Shown one piece after another: positions 11,604-22,581 of a stretch of 64,000 bases of DNA (positions are counted from its first letter, which is position 1; each line of letters begins with the position of its first letter). Made by a program: the position numbers and the translations under genes. The notes under the pieces were generated by a model. The model had not been told where the DNA came from and did no database searches. It saw only the letters and a list, made by a program, of their open reading frames with translations. Origin of the DNA: Vitis vinifera (Eukaryota > Streptophyta > Magnoliopsida > Vitales > Vitaceae); contig NC_081807.1 in the NCBI RefSeq assembly GCF_030704535.1, positions 6,365,001 to 6,429,000 on the forward strand. Direction: 5' to 3'.

Positions 11604-12168
11604 CACACCCGTTTCTAAGGCTGTTGCAGTTGTCTAGAAACCGAGCTGTTACATCATAGTCCTGGTCCCAACGGTCACCTTGCCCAGGTTGCACCCAGTG
11701 GCTGGGGGCATAGTTAGCCTTCAACCTCACAAAATCTGCTATTCCCTCTATTAGTCCTCCCGGAGCCTGTCCGTTGCCATTCCACTGCCAAATGTGTGTC
11801 ATCTCGTGGTAAAGCACCCCTGTGAATTCCCTCTTCACATCGCCTGAGTAGCTTCAGATGTAGTTGGCGCTGACATGAATCTCGTTGTTGGAAGCATAGG
11901 CTACTCCGTCCATGCTTTCAATTATCAGACTGACTTTCTGAACCGTTTTTCTCTCTGCTGGAGTGTTCTGTTGGAAGACCGTCCATAGGGAGTCGGTGGC
12001 AGACACTAGTGTCTGCCTGCTGTACGGGATACCGATTTCATTTGTGAAACGGACGCCGCCGGCGCTGCTTCCAGCATTGTTGGTGACCGCATAATGGACT
12101 GCTTGGATTCCATGCAGGGCTGCTAGGAATACAAAACAAGAGAGGAGGACCATATGCCTACTAGCCAT
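11604..12168 (-). pseudogene. BSP copy D, nonsense codon and lost C-terminus
   Basis: Starts at the ATG 12166-12168 (MASRHM, as in copy E) with a good signal peptide. The frame is stopped by TGA at 11854-11856, where copy E has a glycine codon (NYIGSYSGD). Beyond the stop the frame is otherwise open through HEMTH and SHWVQPGQGDRWDQ to the NSLRNG stretch. There homology ends abruptly near 11604 and the frame runs into unrelated flank sequence. The last 45 or so residues of the family, including DQLWTDYKAKYG, are missing. The TATA box conserved upstream of E is also lost here. The copy is close to E in sequence, so it was inactivated after the D/E duplication. Confidence 0.93.
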
Positions 12169-12429
12169 GGCTCTATGCTGCTTTCTTTTCTTGCTTTTCA
12201 GGTGAAAGTTTTGCACAGAAAATATGCTATAACTGTGTGGTTCATATGGAATGATAGCCGGCCTTGTACTCACCATATAAAGAAATGGTCATTATCTGAC
12301 CCAAACTCATTCAACCCCAGAAATCAGGGCTACCGTTTTCCGTGACTCGCACAAAATTCTGTGTTGACCTTGATTTGGATAGTAGTATTTGGCCTGCCCC
12401 ATAAATTGATATATGTAATATAATTTTTT

Positions 12430-12500
12430 TTAGAGCAATTAATCACATATTATTTATTCTGTCAGTTGCAATGTCCCAGTTGGATTGCTAGTTTCCCATA
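12430..12500 (-). repeat. Orphan BSP 3'-end remnant
   Basis: This 70-bp piece matches the 3' flank and last codons of copy C (6261-6335): AGCAATTAATCACATATTA, then a CAG/TTGCA-TGTCCC run, GGATTGCTAGTTTCC. It is separated from copy D by the D promoter. It is a breakpoint scar of the unequal exchange that made D and E. Confidence 0.75.
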
Positions 12501-12722
12501 GAGGGTGCCAATGAAGATGCTAAAAATCTCCTTGATGGAAGGTATGAGCTCTTTACAAACACAGGATGGTGGGAAGGGTATTCAGAGCAATTAATCACAA
12601 TAATATCGGTTTCCTCTTTTATTCTGGAATTGAAAAATTATTTATTGATCATCATTTATAGAGAACAATCATAGGGTTTTATTTATTTCTTATCAGCTAC
12701 AATGCTCGAATCAGACTGCTAG

Positions 12723-13403
12723 TTAATTTCCATATTTGGCCTTATAGTCAGTCCACAGCTGATCAACTGTCTTCCCCAGAAGCTCCACGAAGAAGTCTGC
12801 ACTGTACCCACTTCTCATCTTCTTGTTGAGTTCTGCTACAAACCCATTTCTAAGGCTGTTGCAGTAGTCCAGAAATCGAGCTGTAACATCATAGCCCTGG
12901 TCCCAACGGTTCCCTTGCCCAGGTTGCACCCAGTGGCTGGGGGCATAGTTAGCCTTCAACCTCACATAATCGGCAATTCCCTCTATTAGTCCCCCCGGAG
13001 TCTGTCCGTTGCCATTCCACTGCCAAATGTGTGTCATCTCATGGTAAAGCACCCCAGTGAATTCAGTCTTCACATCGCCTGAGTAGCTTCCGATGTAGTT
13101 GGCGTTGACATGAATCTCATTGTTGGAAGCATAGGCTACTCCGTCCATGTTTTCAATTATCAGACTCACTTTCTGAACCGTTTTTCTCTCTTCTGGAGTG
13201 TTCTGTTGGAAGACCCCCCATATGAAGTCGGTGGCAGATACTAGCGTCTGCCTGCTGTACGGGATTCCGATTTCATTTGTGAATCGGACGCCACCGGCGC
13301 TGCTTCCAGCATTGTTGGTGACCTCATACTCGACTGCTTGGATTCCATGCTGGTCTGCTAGGAATACAAAACAAGAGAGAAGGACAATGTGCCTACTAGC
13401 CAT
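12723..13403 (-). CDS. BSP copy E, intact basic secretory protein (zincin-like)
   Basis: 226 aa. I place the start at the ATG 13401-13403 (MASRHIVLL), because it matches the start of the other copies and gives a clean signal peptide (residues 1-23, core VLLSCFVFLA). A longer frame begins 16 codons earlier at 13451, but that leader is basic and corresponds to 5' untranslated sequence in the other copies. HEMTH lies at residues 121-125, followed by the family block SHWVQPGQGNRWDQGYD, with GQGN in place of the usual GQGD. Stop at 12723-12725. It is presumably secreted to the cell wall as a basic, defence-associated protein of the PF04450 family. The core promoter is intact. With copy C it is one of two genes in the cluster able to make full-length protein. 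Confidence 0.95.
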   Translation of the reverse strand: MASRHIVLLSCFVFLADQHGIQAVEYEVTNNAGSSAGGVRFTNEIGIPYSRQTLVSATDFIWGVFQQNTPEERKTVQKVSLIIENMDGVAYASNNEIHVNANYIGSYSGDVKTEFTGVLYHEMTHIWQWNGNGQTPGGLIEGIADYVRLKANYAPSHWVQPGQGNRWDQGYDVTARFLDYCNSLRNGFVAELNKKMRSGYSADFFVELLGKTVDQLWTDYKAKYGN

Positions 13404-13476
13404 GGCTCTATGCTGCTTTCTTTTCTTCCTTTTCAGGTGAAAGCTTTCCACAAAGAATGTGCTATAGCTATATGGT

Positions 13477-13486
13477 TTTTATATAG
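13477..13486 (-). promoter_or_regulatory. TATA box of BSP copy E
   Basis: CTATATAAAA on the minus strand, about 75 bp before the ATG. The same place upstream of copy D has lost the motif. Confidence 0.65.
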
Positions 13487-16400
13487 AGAAAAGTAGCCGC
13501 CCGTCAACTCACCCCATACGCAAGTCACCATTCATCCTTTGCTTCTCGATCACGACACTCTTACCACCCATTCAATGTCCCGGAAATTCAACGCCACAAA
13601 TTTATGTTGACGTTGACTCCTTGAGTCTTGGTCGTAGTGTTTGGCCAGCACCACAAATTTATTTCTAACTTCTATTTGTTCAGATTTTATGATGGGGATA
13701 ATTATGAGGTGGGGTTGATGATTTTAATGGTGAATAGATTCTTCCTTTTAATTTCACTCAAATTTTTGTGTTTTTAGGCGTGGTAGAACAAGCAAAAGTT
13801 ATTTTATCAGTACGATTATAATTTAATTTTTTTTTATTAAAATAAGAATAATTTTGATATCATATGATTTTTTTAATTAAATAAAAATCTAAAAAAATGG
13901 CCTAACCCAGTGAGGGTTATTTTATCTAATATAATAATTCATAATTTCTCTACTTGTCTCTTAACTTCTTTTTTTTTTACACCCTGTCACAGTCTAAACC
14001 CTAGAAAAATATGGGGCCGCCACTTGTCGGTGGGCTTGTCGGCCGGGGATAGGCTGAGGTTTCTCGTTTCTACACTAGACTAGGATTGTTAATTTCCGTG
14101 GAAATTCTCAACCGTACGGTTGGCCAAACTCCACAGCTGTTTTGGCCACACGTTCATGCAGGACACAAAGAAAAAGAACAAAAGAACAGTCAAACTTCCA
14201 AATTATTCATCTCGATTTTCATATGCAATGAAAATAATGTATTGTAGTGTTTGACTTCGATGTCTTAAGAATTACGGTGGTTGAAAATCATTACTATTGA
14301 AAATATTTCTCACCATTAAGTATTGAATTTAATTTCAGTCTCTGGTAAAATAAAAAACAATTAAAAATTACGGAATTTACAAATTTATCCTTAGTCAGAG
14401 TTAATGAGACATTTCTATAACCCATTTAACATAGTTTTTTTATATACTATAACAAAATATATTGAGTCTATTCTTTAATTAATTAAATTTCTTTTTTTTT
14501 TTTGAAAAATTCGTGAAAAAAAAGAGAATAATAAAAGAAAAAGCGGAATAAAATAAAAATGAATTTAAAATTAATTAAATGATTTAAAATATATAAAATT
14601 TTAATTAATTAAAACTAATTTAATATATTTTCAACAATAAACCAAATATAAAAAAGATAGTCTTTTTAATATATTTTTTTCCTTTACTAATTAAAAAGAA
14701 AAATTAAAAACTCCCAAATATAGTACAATAAATGGTATGAAATTATGTTAGCAAGGACAAACTCTATTATCTGTTACTTGTGACATCCCCATAGACCATT
14801 TTTATTTTTTTTACTTGATCTCAAAACCATGAGATAAAAAAGATTTTTTTTTTTTTGCATAGATTAAAATAAAAATGTTATTGCATTCCTTAATTTAAAG
14901 CCCTGAAGGCCTTCGAATCATTCATTATGAATAACATTGGAACCAATCTTTGATCCCATTGTAGAAATTTATTTGATCCCATAAAAAGTGTCTTATCATA
15001 TCTATTTAATCTCATTATCACGTGGGATAATTGACCGAGTTTCCATCTATATGACTCCACAACCTTGTGGAACACGATAAAGATCTTATATTTAAAAGTG
15101 GGGTAATTATGATATTTCATAATCTTGTGGATATAATAAAAATGTTATGTTTGGATGTGGGATGATTGTGATATTCCATATTAAATAAGAAAAAATTATT
15201 GATATTATAATTCTTCTTAATCATATAGACATGTTTTATATAGACATGTTTTGTAATGATATTTATTTGTTTGAGTTTGAAGTCTTATAGGACCTAATGA
15301 CGATATTATGTTTGTTTGAATAATGATTATAATTTCTTAAATTGGATAAGAAAAAAAATTTCTAACACAAAAGCTCCTCTTAATTGTATGCACTAAAGCT
15401 CCTTTTAATTCTATATACATGTTTTTTAAGTATCGAAGAACTTATGGGTTTAGAGTTGATCGTGGAGAGACACTCTATTCTAAAGTGCTTCATGGCCTAC
15501 CTACGTTAATGTTGATTGTGGAGTGGGTTCTCACGTTTGATAGGTGATTAATGCTCAGAGACGAGGACTCCATTCTGGATTGCTTCATAGACACCTACAT
15601 TAATAGATTGTGGAGTGGGTTAATAACGCTAGTGCACTGGATGTGACAATTGGAAATGGGTAGCGACTTGTTTGGATTTGAGGAGTGAGAAAATATAAAA
15701 TTCCAAAAGCATCATTGATAATCTCCAATGGATCAAGATTCTATGCCTTAAAGTGGTTACTGATCTGGCTTGTGGAAAAAACAAAGGTGCCACGGAAAAT
15801 GTGTCTTCGAAAGTGATCACTGACTCAGCTTGTAGAAGAACGTACCTCCAATACAAACTTTATGTTGTGGTATGGACTCATAAATTAAAAAATTCATAGT
15901 TTAGATGAATGAATTGACATGGACTTCTCAACTAGAAAATTCTAGAAGATTTATAAGAATGAGGATGATTCAATTTCTGGGCACAAAGAATATATAAAGA
16001 ATTTATTTTGGGGGGACAAAATCCAAGTCGACTGATGCACAGAGCCTCAATGTAAGTTTTTTTACCTTTCCATGCCTTAGGTTGAGCGAGGCATATGCCC
16101 CTTCTAGGCCTTATGTTGACCCACCATTGCTTGGAGTAGCCATTGAAAAACCTGATTCCTTGAATTGTTATCAACTTCATTCATCAGATACCTGAGAGAT
16201 GATTATGGTTTGCTTTTCATTAAATGAAGGAAGTTAAACTATAGTGTTTAGAGTAAGATCATACTTAATGCCCTTAGTGAGAAAGAGAAATTCATGCTCC
16301 GTGGATGGAGATTTGTGTAAACTATCCATGATGGATTCAATTTTTCGATAATGGAAACAATGAATTGACATGGTTTACTTGGATTAGAATGCCCTTTCCG

Positions 16401-16614
16401 TGGGACTAATGGGAAATGAGATTTATGCAAGAACTACAGGGAGCTATGGTTAGATTCAAAGAGATATTTTTAAGCATCAATAGATTAGTATATGAAGTTA
16501 AAAACTTTAGGGGATAAATTAAATCTAGTCTTTTTCCTACTTTCTTTATATGATGGAACATTCATACAAAGAAAAACACTATGTAGTTTTTAATGGGCTT
16601 TAAGTAATGAGTAT
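13487..16614. other. Region upstream of BSP copy E, no gene seen
   Basis: The 13500-14160 part contains BSP upstream-flank similarity near 13690 and 14100. From 14200 on the DNA is AT-rich with long A and T runs. The 14880-15620 stretch has a repeat-derived look (near-duplicate phrases around ACATGTTTT and GATTGTGGAGTGGGTT), but I could not assign it to an element. Small open frames at 15629-16430 show no recognisable domain. Confidence 0.5.
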
Positions 16615-18003
16615 ACTCATCATAGAGGTGTCCAATGGGCTGGACCACCCAATTTTGGCCTATGGCCCAACGCGCCAAAAGGACGGGTTGGTCAACATGA
16701 CCTAATTATTGTAGCGAGTTGTCTCAACACAACCTACCCCTTTGGGTCATGCTGGCCTACTTGGCCCACTCAAATATTTTTTTTTCTTTTTTCATTTTTT
16801 TCATTTCATATGTCTATATTACTCTTCTTACAACTATATAATAATTAGTTTAAAAAATAATTAAGTAAATCACTCACTATTAGTATTTTTTTATGTCAAA
16901 TATCTATAATATGTCTCTTAACAACTATATAATGATTAGTTTTAGAGGTAAATAAGTAAATAACTCACAAATGATTTTTTTATAAATACTTATTTTAATT
17001 CTTTTTGACATAATTCTTTATTTTCTCTTTATATTGTTTACAATTCTCTCTAATTTTTTTTTTTTTTTATTTATAATTTTCTAAGTTTAAATTCTCTACA
17101 AGTTCTTCAATTCAAGGCTTTAAGTTATCTACTCTCCACAAGTGTTCATTACCTATAAATTATCTACTTTGCACAAATATTCATTATCATAAGATTGAGA
17201 TATTTATATTTAGTTATTTTATTTATTTTTTTAATTCTATATTTTCATTTAATCGATCTCTTCCTTCTACCTATCTTTATTTATTTTTTTCTAAAATTAA
17301 AAATGGATTTATGTTACCTAGATATTAAAAACCTTAACTTTGGTATTGATAAATGTTATAAATTTGAGCATTTTGAAGATGATGAGAACCCCACCCCAAC
17401 TAACATCCCTTCCTCTAACCTTCCTAACATGATCCTATAAGTAAAAAACCTATGGTTAATAGATGTACATCTTTAGCATGAAATCATTTCACTATAATAA
17501 TTATATGTTGTTGGTTTCTTTTAAATCTATTAAATATTATTCATTTTTAAATGTTTAGTAATATATATGATTAATAGTTGGGCGGGTGTTAACCTAGTTG
17601 GAATATGCTCAAACTATAGTAATGCAATTTTCACATTTTTTTTTTCTTCATTTTTTTCATGTAATTTGTTGAACTATTGAATAAATGAATTGTATTTTTT
17701 ATATTTCATTTTCTTTTATATTCCAATATTTTAAATTTATTTTTATTTTGATAAAAAAAATTCAAATATGATTTTTTTTCTATTTTTAAAAACAAAAAAA
17801 ACTAACATTTCTACAAATTTTATAATTACAAACTTGATAAAATATAAAAAATAAAAAGTATAATTATTAGAGATATTTAAAGTAACAAAAAAAATTCATT
17901 TAATAATGAAAAAAAAATGAAGACAAAATGACTTGAAAAATTAAATTAAAAATCTTAATAGAGTGGTAATGGCCCATCAAAATGATCTATCAGCACGATG
18001 GCT

Positions 18004-20083
18004 GGACTTTTTTTAATAGTACGGTAATTTAAAAAAATTATGCTTAAATTATTGTAGTAGAAGAAGTTATTACAAATATATGGTAGTTTTTGCCACATAG
18101 GAGAGAGGAGAGAGGGTGAACGGATAAATTTTTTTAAAACCAAAATCATCTTTCAAACAAAGGGAACTCGTCTCTTGAAGATACGAGTTCTATGAAAAAA
18201 AAATATATATTTTTTTAAAAAAATTCCCCATTTACTCAAGGGAACTCATCTCTTCAAGAGACGAGTTCCATGAAAAAAAAAATATATATTTTTTATTAAA
18301 AAAAAAAAAAAAGCAGTTGCTCAAGGGAACTCGTCTCTTCAAGAGACGAGTTCCCATGGAAAAAAAAAATCCAAATTATAAAAAAAAAAAAAAAAACAAA
18401 AACAAAAAACAAGCTCAAGGGAACTCGTATCTTGAAAAAAAATATTTTTTTTAAAAAAAATTCTCAAATTATTTTTTTTAAAAAAAACATTTTTTTCCTC
18501 AATAGAACTCGTCTCTTGAAGAGACGAGTTCCATGAAAATATATATATATATATATGTTTTGTTTAAGAAATTCCCAAATTATTAAAAAAAAAAAAAAAA
18601 GGCAATTCTTCAAAGGAACTCGTGGAAAATATATATATATATATTTTAAAAAATATATATATTTTTTAAATATATATATATATATCTTTTTAAAAAAATT
18701 CCCAAATTAAAAAAAAAAAAAAAGAATTTCCTCTTCCCATGGAAAAAAATATATATTTTAAAAAAAATTCCCAAATTAGAAAACAAAAAAACAAAAACAA
18801 TTCCTCGAGGGAACTCGTCTCTTTAAGAGACGAGTTCCATGTAAAAAAAATAATTTTTTTTTTAAATTCCCAAATAAAAAAAAAATTTGCTAAAGGGAAC
18901 TCGTCTCTTCAAGAGACGAGTTCCTATGGAAAAAAAATATTATTTTTATTTAAAAAAAATCCCAAATTAAAAAAAAAAAAAATAAATTCCTCAAGGGAAC
19001 TCGTCTCTTTAAGAGACGAGTTCCCATGGAAAAAAAATATTTTTTATTTAAAAAAAAATTCCCAAATTAAAAAAAAAAAAAAACAAGGAACTCGTCTTTT
19101 GAAGAGACGAGTTCCCATGTAAAAATAAATAAATTTTTTTAAAAATATATATATATTTTTAAAAAAATTCCCAAATTAAAAAAAAAAAAAAAAAAAAAAG
19201 AATTCCCTCAAGGGAACTCGTCTCTTGAAGAGATGAGTTCCCATGGAATATATATATATATTTAAAAAAATTCCCAAATTAAAAAAAAAAAAAAATTCCT
19301 AAAGGGAACTCGTCTCTTCAGTTCCCTCTTGAAGAGACGAGTTCCCATGGAAAAAAAATTTTTTTTTTAAAAAAAATATAATTTTTATTTAAAAAAAATC
19401 TCAAATTAAAAAAAAAAAAATTCCTCAAAGGAACTCATATCTTCAAGAGACGAGTTCCCATGTAAAAAAAATATTTTTTTAAAATATATATATATATTTA
19501 AAAAAAAAAAATTCCTAAAGGGATGAGTTCCCATGGGAAAAAAAATATTTTTTTTTTAAATATATTTTTTATTTTAAAAAAAATCCCAAATTCAAAAAAA
19601 AAAAATAAAAAAAAAAAAACAATTCCTAAGGGAACTCGTCTCTTCAAGAGACCAGTTCCCATGGAAATTTTTTTTTTTTAAATATATTTTTTATTTAAAA
19701 AAAATCCCAAATTAAAAAAAAAACTCGTCTCTTGAAGAGACGAGTTCCCATGGAAAAAATATATATATTTTTTAAAAAATTCCCAAAAAAAAGAAAAAAA
19801 AATTTCCTCAAGGGAACTTGTCTCTTTAAGAGACGAGTTCCTATGGAAAAAATTAGTTTTTTAAAAAATATTCTTCAAGGCAATTCGTAGAGACAAGTTC
19901 CGTGAATTTTTTTTTTTTTTAAATCTCAAATTAAAAATATATATTTTCAATGTCATTAAAGCGGCTTTTTCTGCTTAAAAATAAAATTATTTCAAACAAA
20001 AATTAGATTTTTAGGACATGAAATTTTTCAAGGAGGACCTATGTACTTTGTTATCTCAAACAAACCATGGAGGAATTGCTTTT

Positions 20084-20121
<38 letters not shown>

Positions 20122-20582
20122 GGGAATTTTTTTTAAATAAAAAATATATTTTTTTTTTCCATGGGAACTCGTCTCTTGAAGAGACGAGTTCCCTTTTTTT
20201 TTTTTTTTTTTAATAAAAAATATATTTTTTTTTCATGGAATTCGTCTCTTGAAGAAACAAGTTCCCTTGAGTAAATGAGGAATTTTTAAATATATATATA
20301 TATATTTTTCATGGAACTCGTCTCTTCAAGAGACGAGTTCCCTTTGTTTGAAAGATGATTTTTTTTTTAAAATATATATATTTGTTTTTTCATGGAACTT
20401 GTCTCTTCAAGAGACAAGTTCCCTTTGTTTGAAAAGATGATTTTGGTTTTAAAAAAATTTATCCGTTCACCCTCTCTCCTCTCTCCTATGTGGCAAAAAC
20501 TATCATATATTTGTAATAACTTCTTCTACTACAATAATTTAAGCATAACTTTTTTAAATTACCGTACTATTAAGAAAAGTCC
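18004..20582. mobile_element. Fold-back TIR element 2 (same family as 9903-11311), 2.6 kb
   Basis: The terminal inverted repeats of about 160 bp (18004-18166 and 20420-20582) differ from each other at only a few positions and match those of element 1. Target duplication: CACGATGGCT at 17994-18003 and 20583-20592, exactly 10 bp. The interior holds about twenty palindromic units with arms GGGAACTCGTCTCTT around one central base. They are spaced about 80-100 bp apart and joined by linkers of the form ATATTTTT-TTCCCAAATT-A tract. The only unique part is about 19920-20080. No transposase. The near-perfect arms and target duplication suggest a younger insertion than element 1. Confidence 0.9.
18165..19905. 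repeat. Array of palindromic minisatellite units in fold-back element 2
   Basis: Each unit has a core of two inverted 15-bp arms around a central G or C, usually followed by CATGG, and an A/T linker of 50-70 bp. Good cores are near 18240, 18326, 18500, 18810, 18895, 18993, 19210, 19626 and 19810. Decayed ones lie near 18420, 18610 and 19870. The 19303-19345 unit contains a partial internal duplication. The orientation of the linker (TTCCCAAATT) is constant in this left block and reversed in the right block (20080-20420). Confidence 0.9.
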
Positions 20583-20592
20583 CACGATGGCT

Positions 20593-22080
20593 AGTAGGCT
20601 CATAGGTCATATGACCACCTATTTTATTTGCATTGGTCAGCATGACACGACACGAATTTTAAGTGAGTTATGCCAACTTGGCACGTTGGCCCGTAAAGGC
20701 CCGCTAAACATTGGGTCATGTTAGCTCGGGCCCACTCATTAGACACCTCTAACTTATCATTAGCTCAAATTTGCTAATAAATCCTATTCTTGTAGTCAAT
20801 AAAACCATTTCAGTACTATCGAAAGAAATATGATGAATAAGAAATCTAAAAGGGTATTTGATAAATCAATTATCGACTTAATGACTTAGTGACTTAATTG
20901 AAATTATTAAGTATATTTTGTAAAGTTACTTCATATTAACTTAAAGTTAAAAATGACTTTGAATAATCATTAACTTGATATTATAATTTAAAATTACTTA
21001 ATAATTTTATATTTTCTGTTCAATAAAAAAATATTTAATTATAAGTAATTAGTTAAATAAAAGTTAAAAGCAAATTATTCAAAATCTGGAAAAAAAAAAG
21101 GAAAAAGAAAAAGAAAGAAAGTTTTGAGCAATAAATTAAGAAACAAACACCAATTAAATAAATGAACTTAATTAACTTAATATTATTTAATAAAACATAA
21201 TTTAACTTAAAATTATTTTAATGAATTAAATATTAAATATTAAATCTACCAAATACTCTGTAACATCAGTACAAGAAGTTGTAACACTAGTGGCAAGAGG
21301 GAATGGACAATCAAATATGAAGAGAAGCTGATGTTTTGAAAAGGGCCTCCAAATGATGCAAATAACATGATTGTTATACACCATGAGAGGCAAGGAGATG
21401 TTAAGAGAAGAATGCTACAGGCTAGATGACTACCGACTAGGCCACAATTTTCATGTGACTAGGCAACAGTCTGGTAATGCCTCTATGGAAGAAGTCTTGC
21501 GTCAAAAATTGTTTTTTAAATAGCTTCTTAATCCTCAAAGAAAAAAAGGATAACACTATTTTCTATTTTTTATTTTTAAAAATAAAAAATATGATATTCT
21601 TTGATAATATTTTAAAAATAATTATATAAATATAAAGAATGATTAAAAATAAATTATTAAATATAAAAATTATTTTAAAGCATATTTAAGAATATTAAAA
21701 ATAGGTTAAAACTATTTCAGGTTCTAAATAAATTTTTGTTTTACAAAATATTATAAAACAATTTTTAAAATTTATTTTTAAAAACTAGTTTTCAAAATTG
21801 TTATTGAAAAGTTTTCAAACAAACCCGAACAAACCTTTTTTTCATAGTATAATGACAGAAAGATTTCATGATCTCTCTGGATGCCTACACTAGCATATTA
21901 ATATACACATTAAAACAAAATAATGAAAGCACTTCAAGATCTAATTTACCAAACACCATCTCCCAATGTATTTTTTTTTAACTTACACTAACAATACATG
22001 CATGCAAAACCGAATCCACAAACTGCCGTTCAAAGAACAACTTCAAGCAATAATCCCAAAAACATATTCATACAAAATGG
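20593..22080. other. hAT right end and AT-rich spacer
   Basis: Up to 20751 this is the hAT terminus. Beyond that it is AT-rich DNA with no coding potential that I can see. The open frame at 21966-22232 crosses the BSP-F fragment and the LTR and is not a gene. Confidence 0.6.
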
Positions 22081-22160
22081 CTAGTTTTTTCCATACATAT
22101 CCTTATAGTCACTCCAGAGCTCATCAACTGTCTTCCCAAGTAGCTCAACAAAGAAGTCTT

Positions 22161-22472
22161 TGTTGGAAATCAAGCCAGCATCCTTTGTTTACTTCCCTAA
22201 TTAGTGTAATGTACAACCTTTATTATAATTGATTTAGGAGTAATTCTAGCAAGGTAGTTTATTCACTTTCCATGTAAGAGTAGTTTATTCACTTCCCATG
22301 TAAGAGTTTATTCACTTTCCATGTAAGGGAAATTCCATTCCGGAATTGTCTCATATCTGTAGGCTATTTATTTATGCTTTCATTCATTGTAAAGGAAGGT
22401 ATCACAGAATGAATTGAGGTGTTCCTCCATAGTTTGTCTTCAAATTCTTCATATTTTTCTTCAAATTCTTCA
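22161..22472 (+). repeat. 5' LTR of the young copia element
   Basis: 312 bp, starting TGTTGGAAATC and ending TTCTTCA. It contains three short tandem copies of a TTTATTCACTT-CCATGTAAG unit (about 22258-22327), possibly part of the promoter. Confidence 0.95.
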
Positions 22473-22490
22473 TGGTATCAGAGCAGGTTT
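22473..22490 (+). other. Primer binding site of the copia element
   Basis: TGGTATCAGAGCAGG lies directly after the LTR. This matches the 3' end of plant initiator methionine tRNA, the usual primer of plant copia elements. Confidence 0.9.
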
Positions 22491-22581
22491 AATCCTGTCT
22501 CATCGTCTTCATCTTTAGTCAGTTTTTTTTTACTCAATTCTATTCTTCTAATTTATGCCTAAATACGGTCCAGCCTTTGGA

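Larger units (their letters stand above)
16623..20751. mobile_element. hAT-like element, split by fold-back element 2
   Basis: The ends read TAGAGGTGTC at 16623-16632 and its inverse GACACCTCTA at 20742-20751, followed inward by GGGC-rich sequence of the type common at plant hAT termini. The flanking 8-bp repeats ACTCATCA (16615-16622) and ACTTATCA (20752-20759) differ at one base, matching the hAT target size. Removing the nested 2.6-kb element leaves about 1.5 kb of AT-rich DNA. I found no transposase or BED/dimerisation domain. The open frame at 17195-17440 is unassigned. It is an old, non-autonomous copy. Confidence 0.75.

Noticed and set aside
13404..13451. Upstream start giving BSP copy E 16 extra residues
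   Set aside because: The extension is lysine-rich and would hide the signal peptide. The inner ATG matches the start in copies B, C, D and F.
18739..19122. Open frame rich in Lys, Asn and Ser with a repeated SSRELVSLRDEF motif
   Set aside because: The repeat in the peptide is only a translation of the palindromic DNA units and A tracts.
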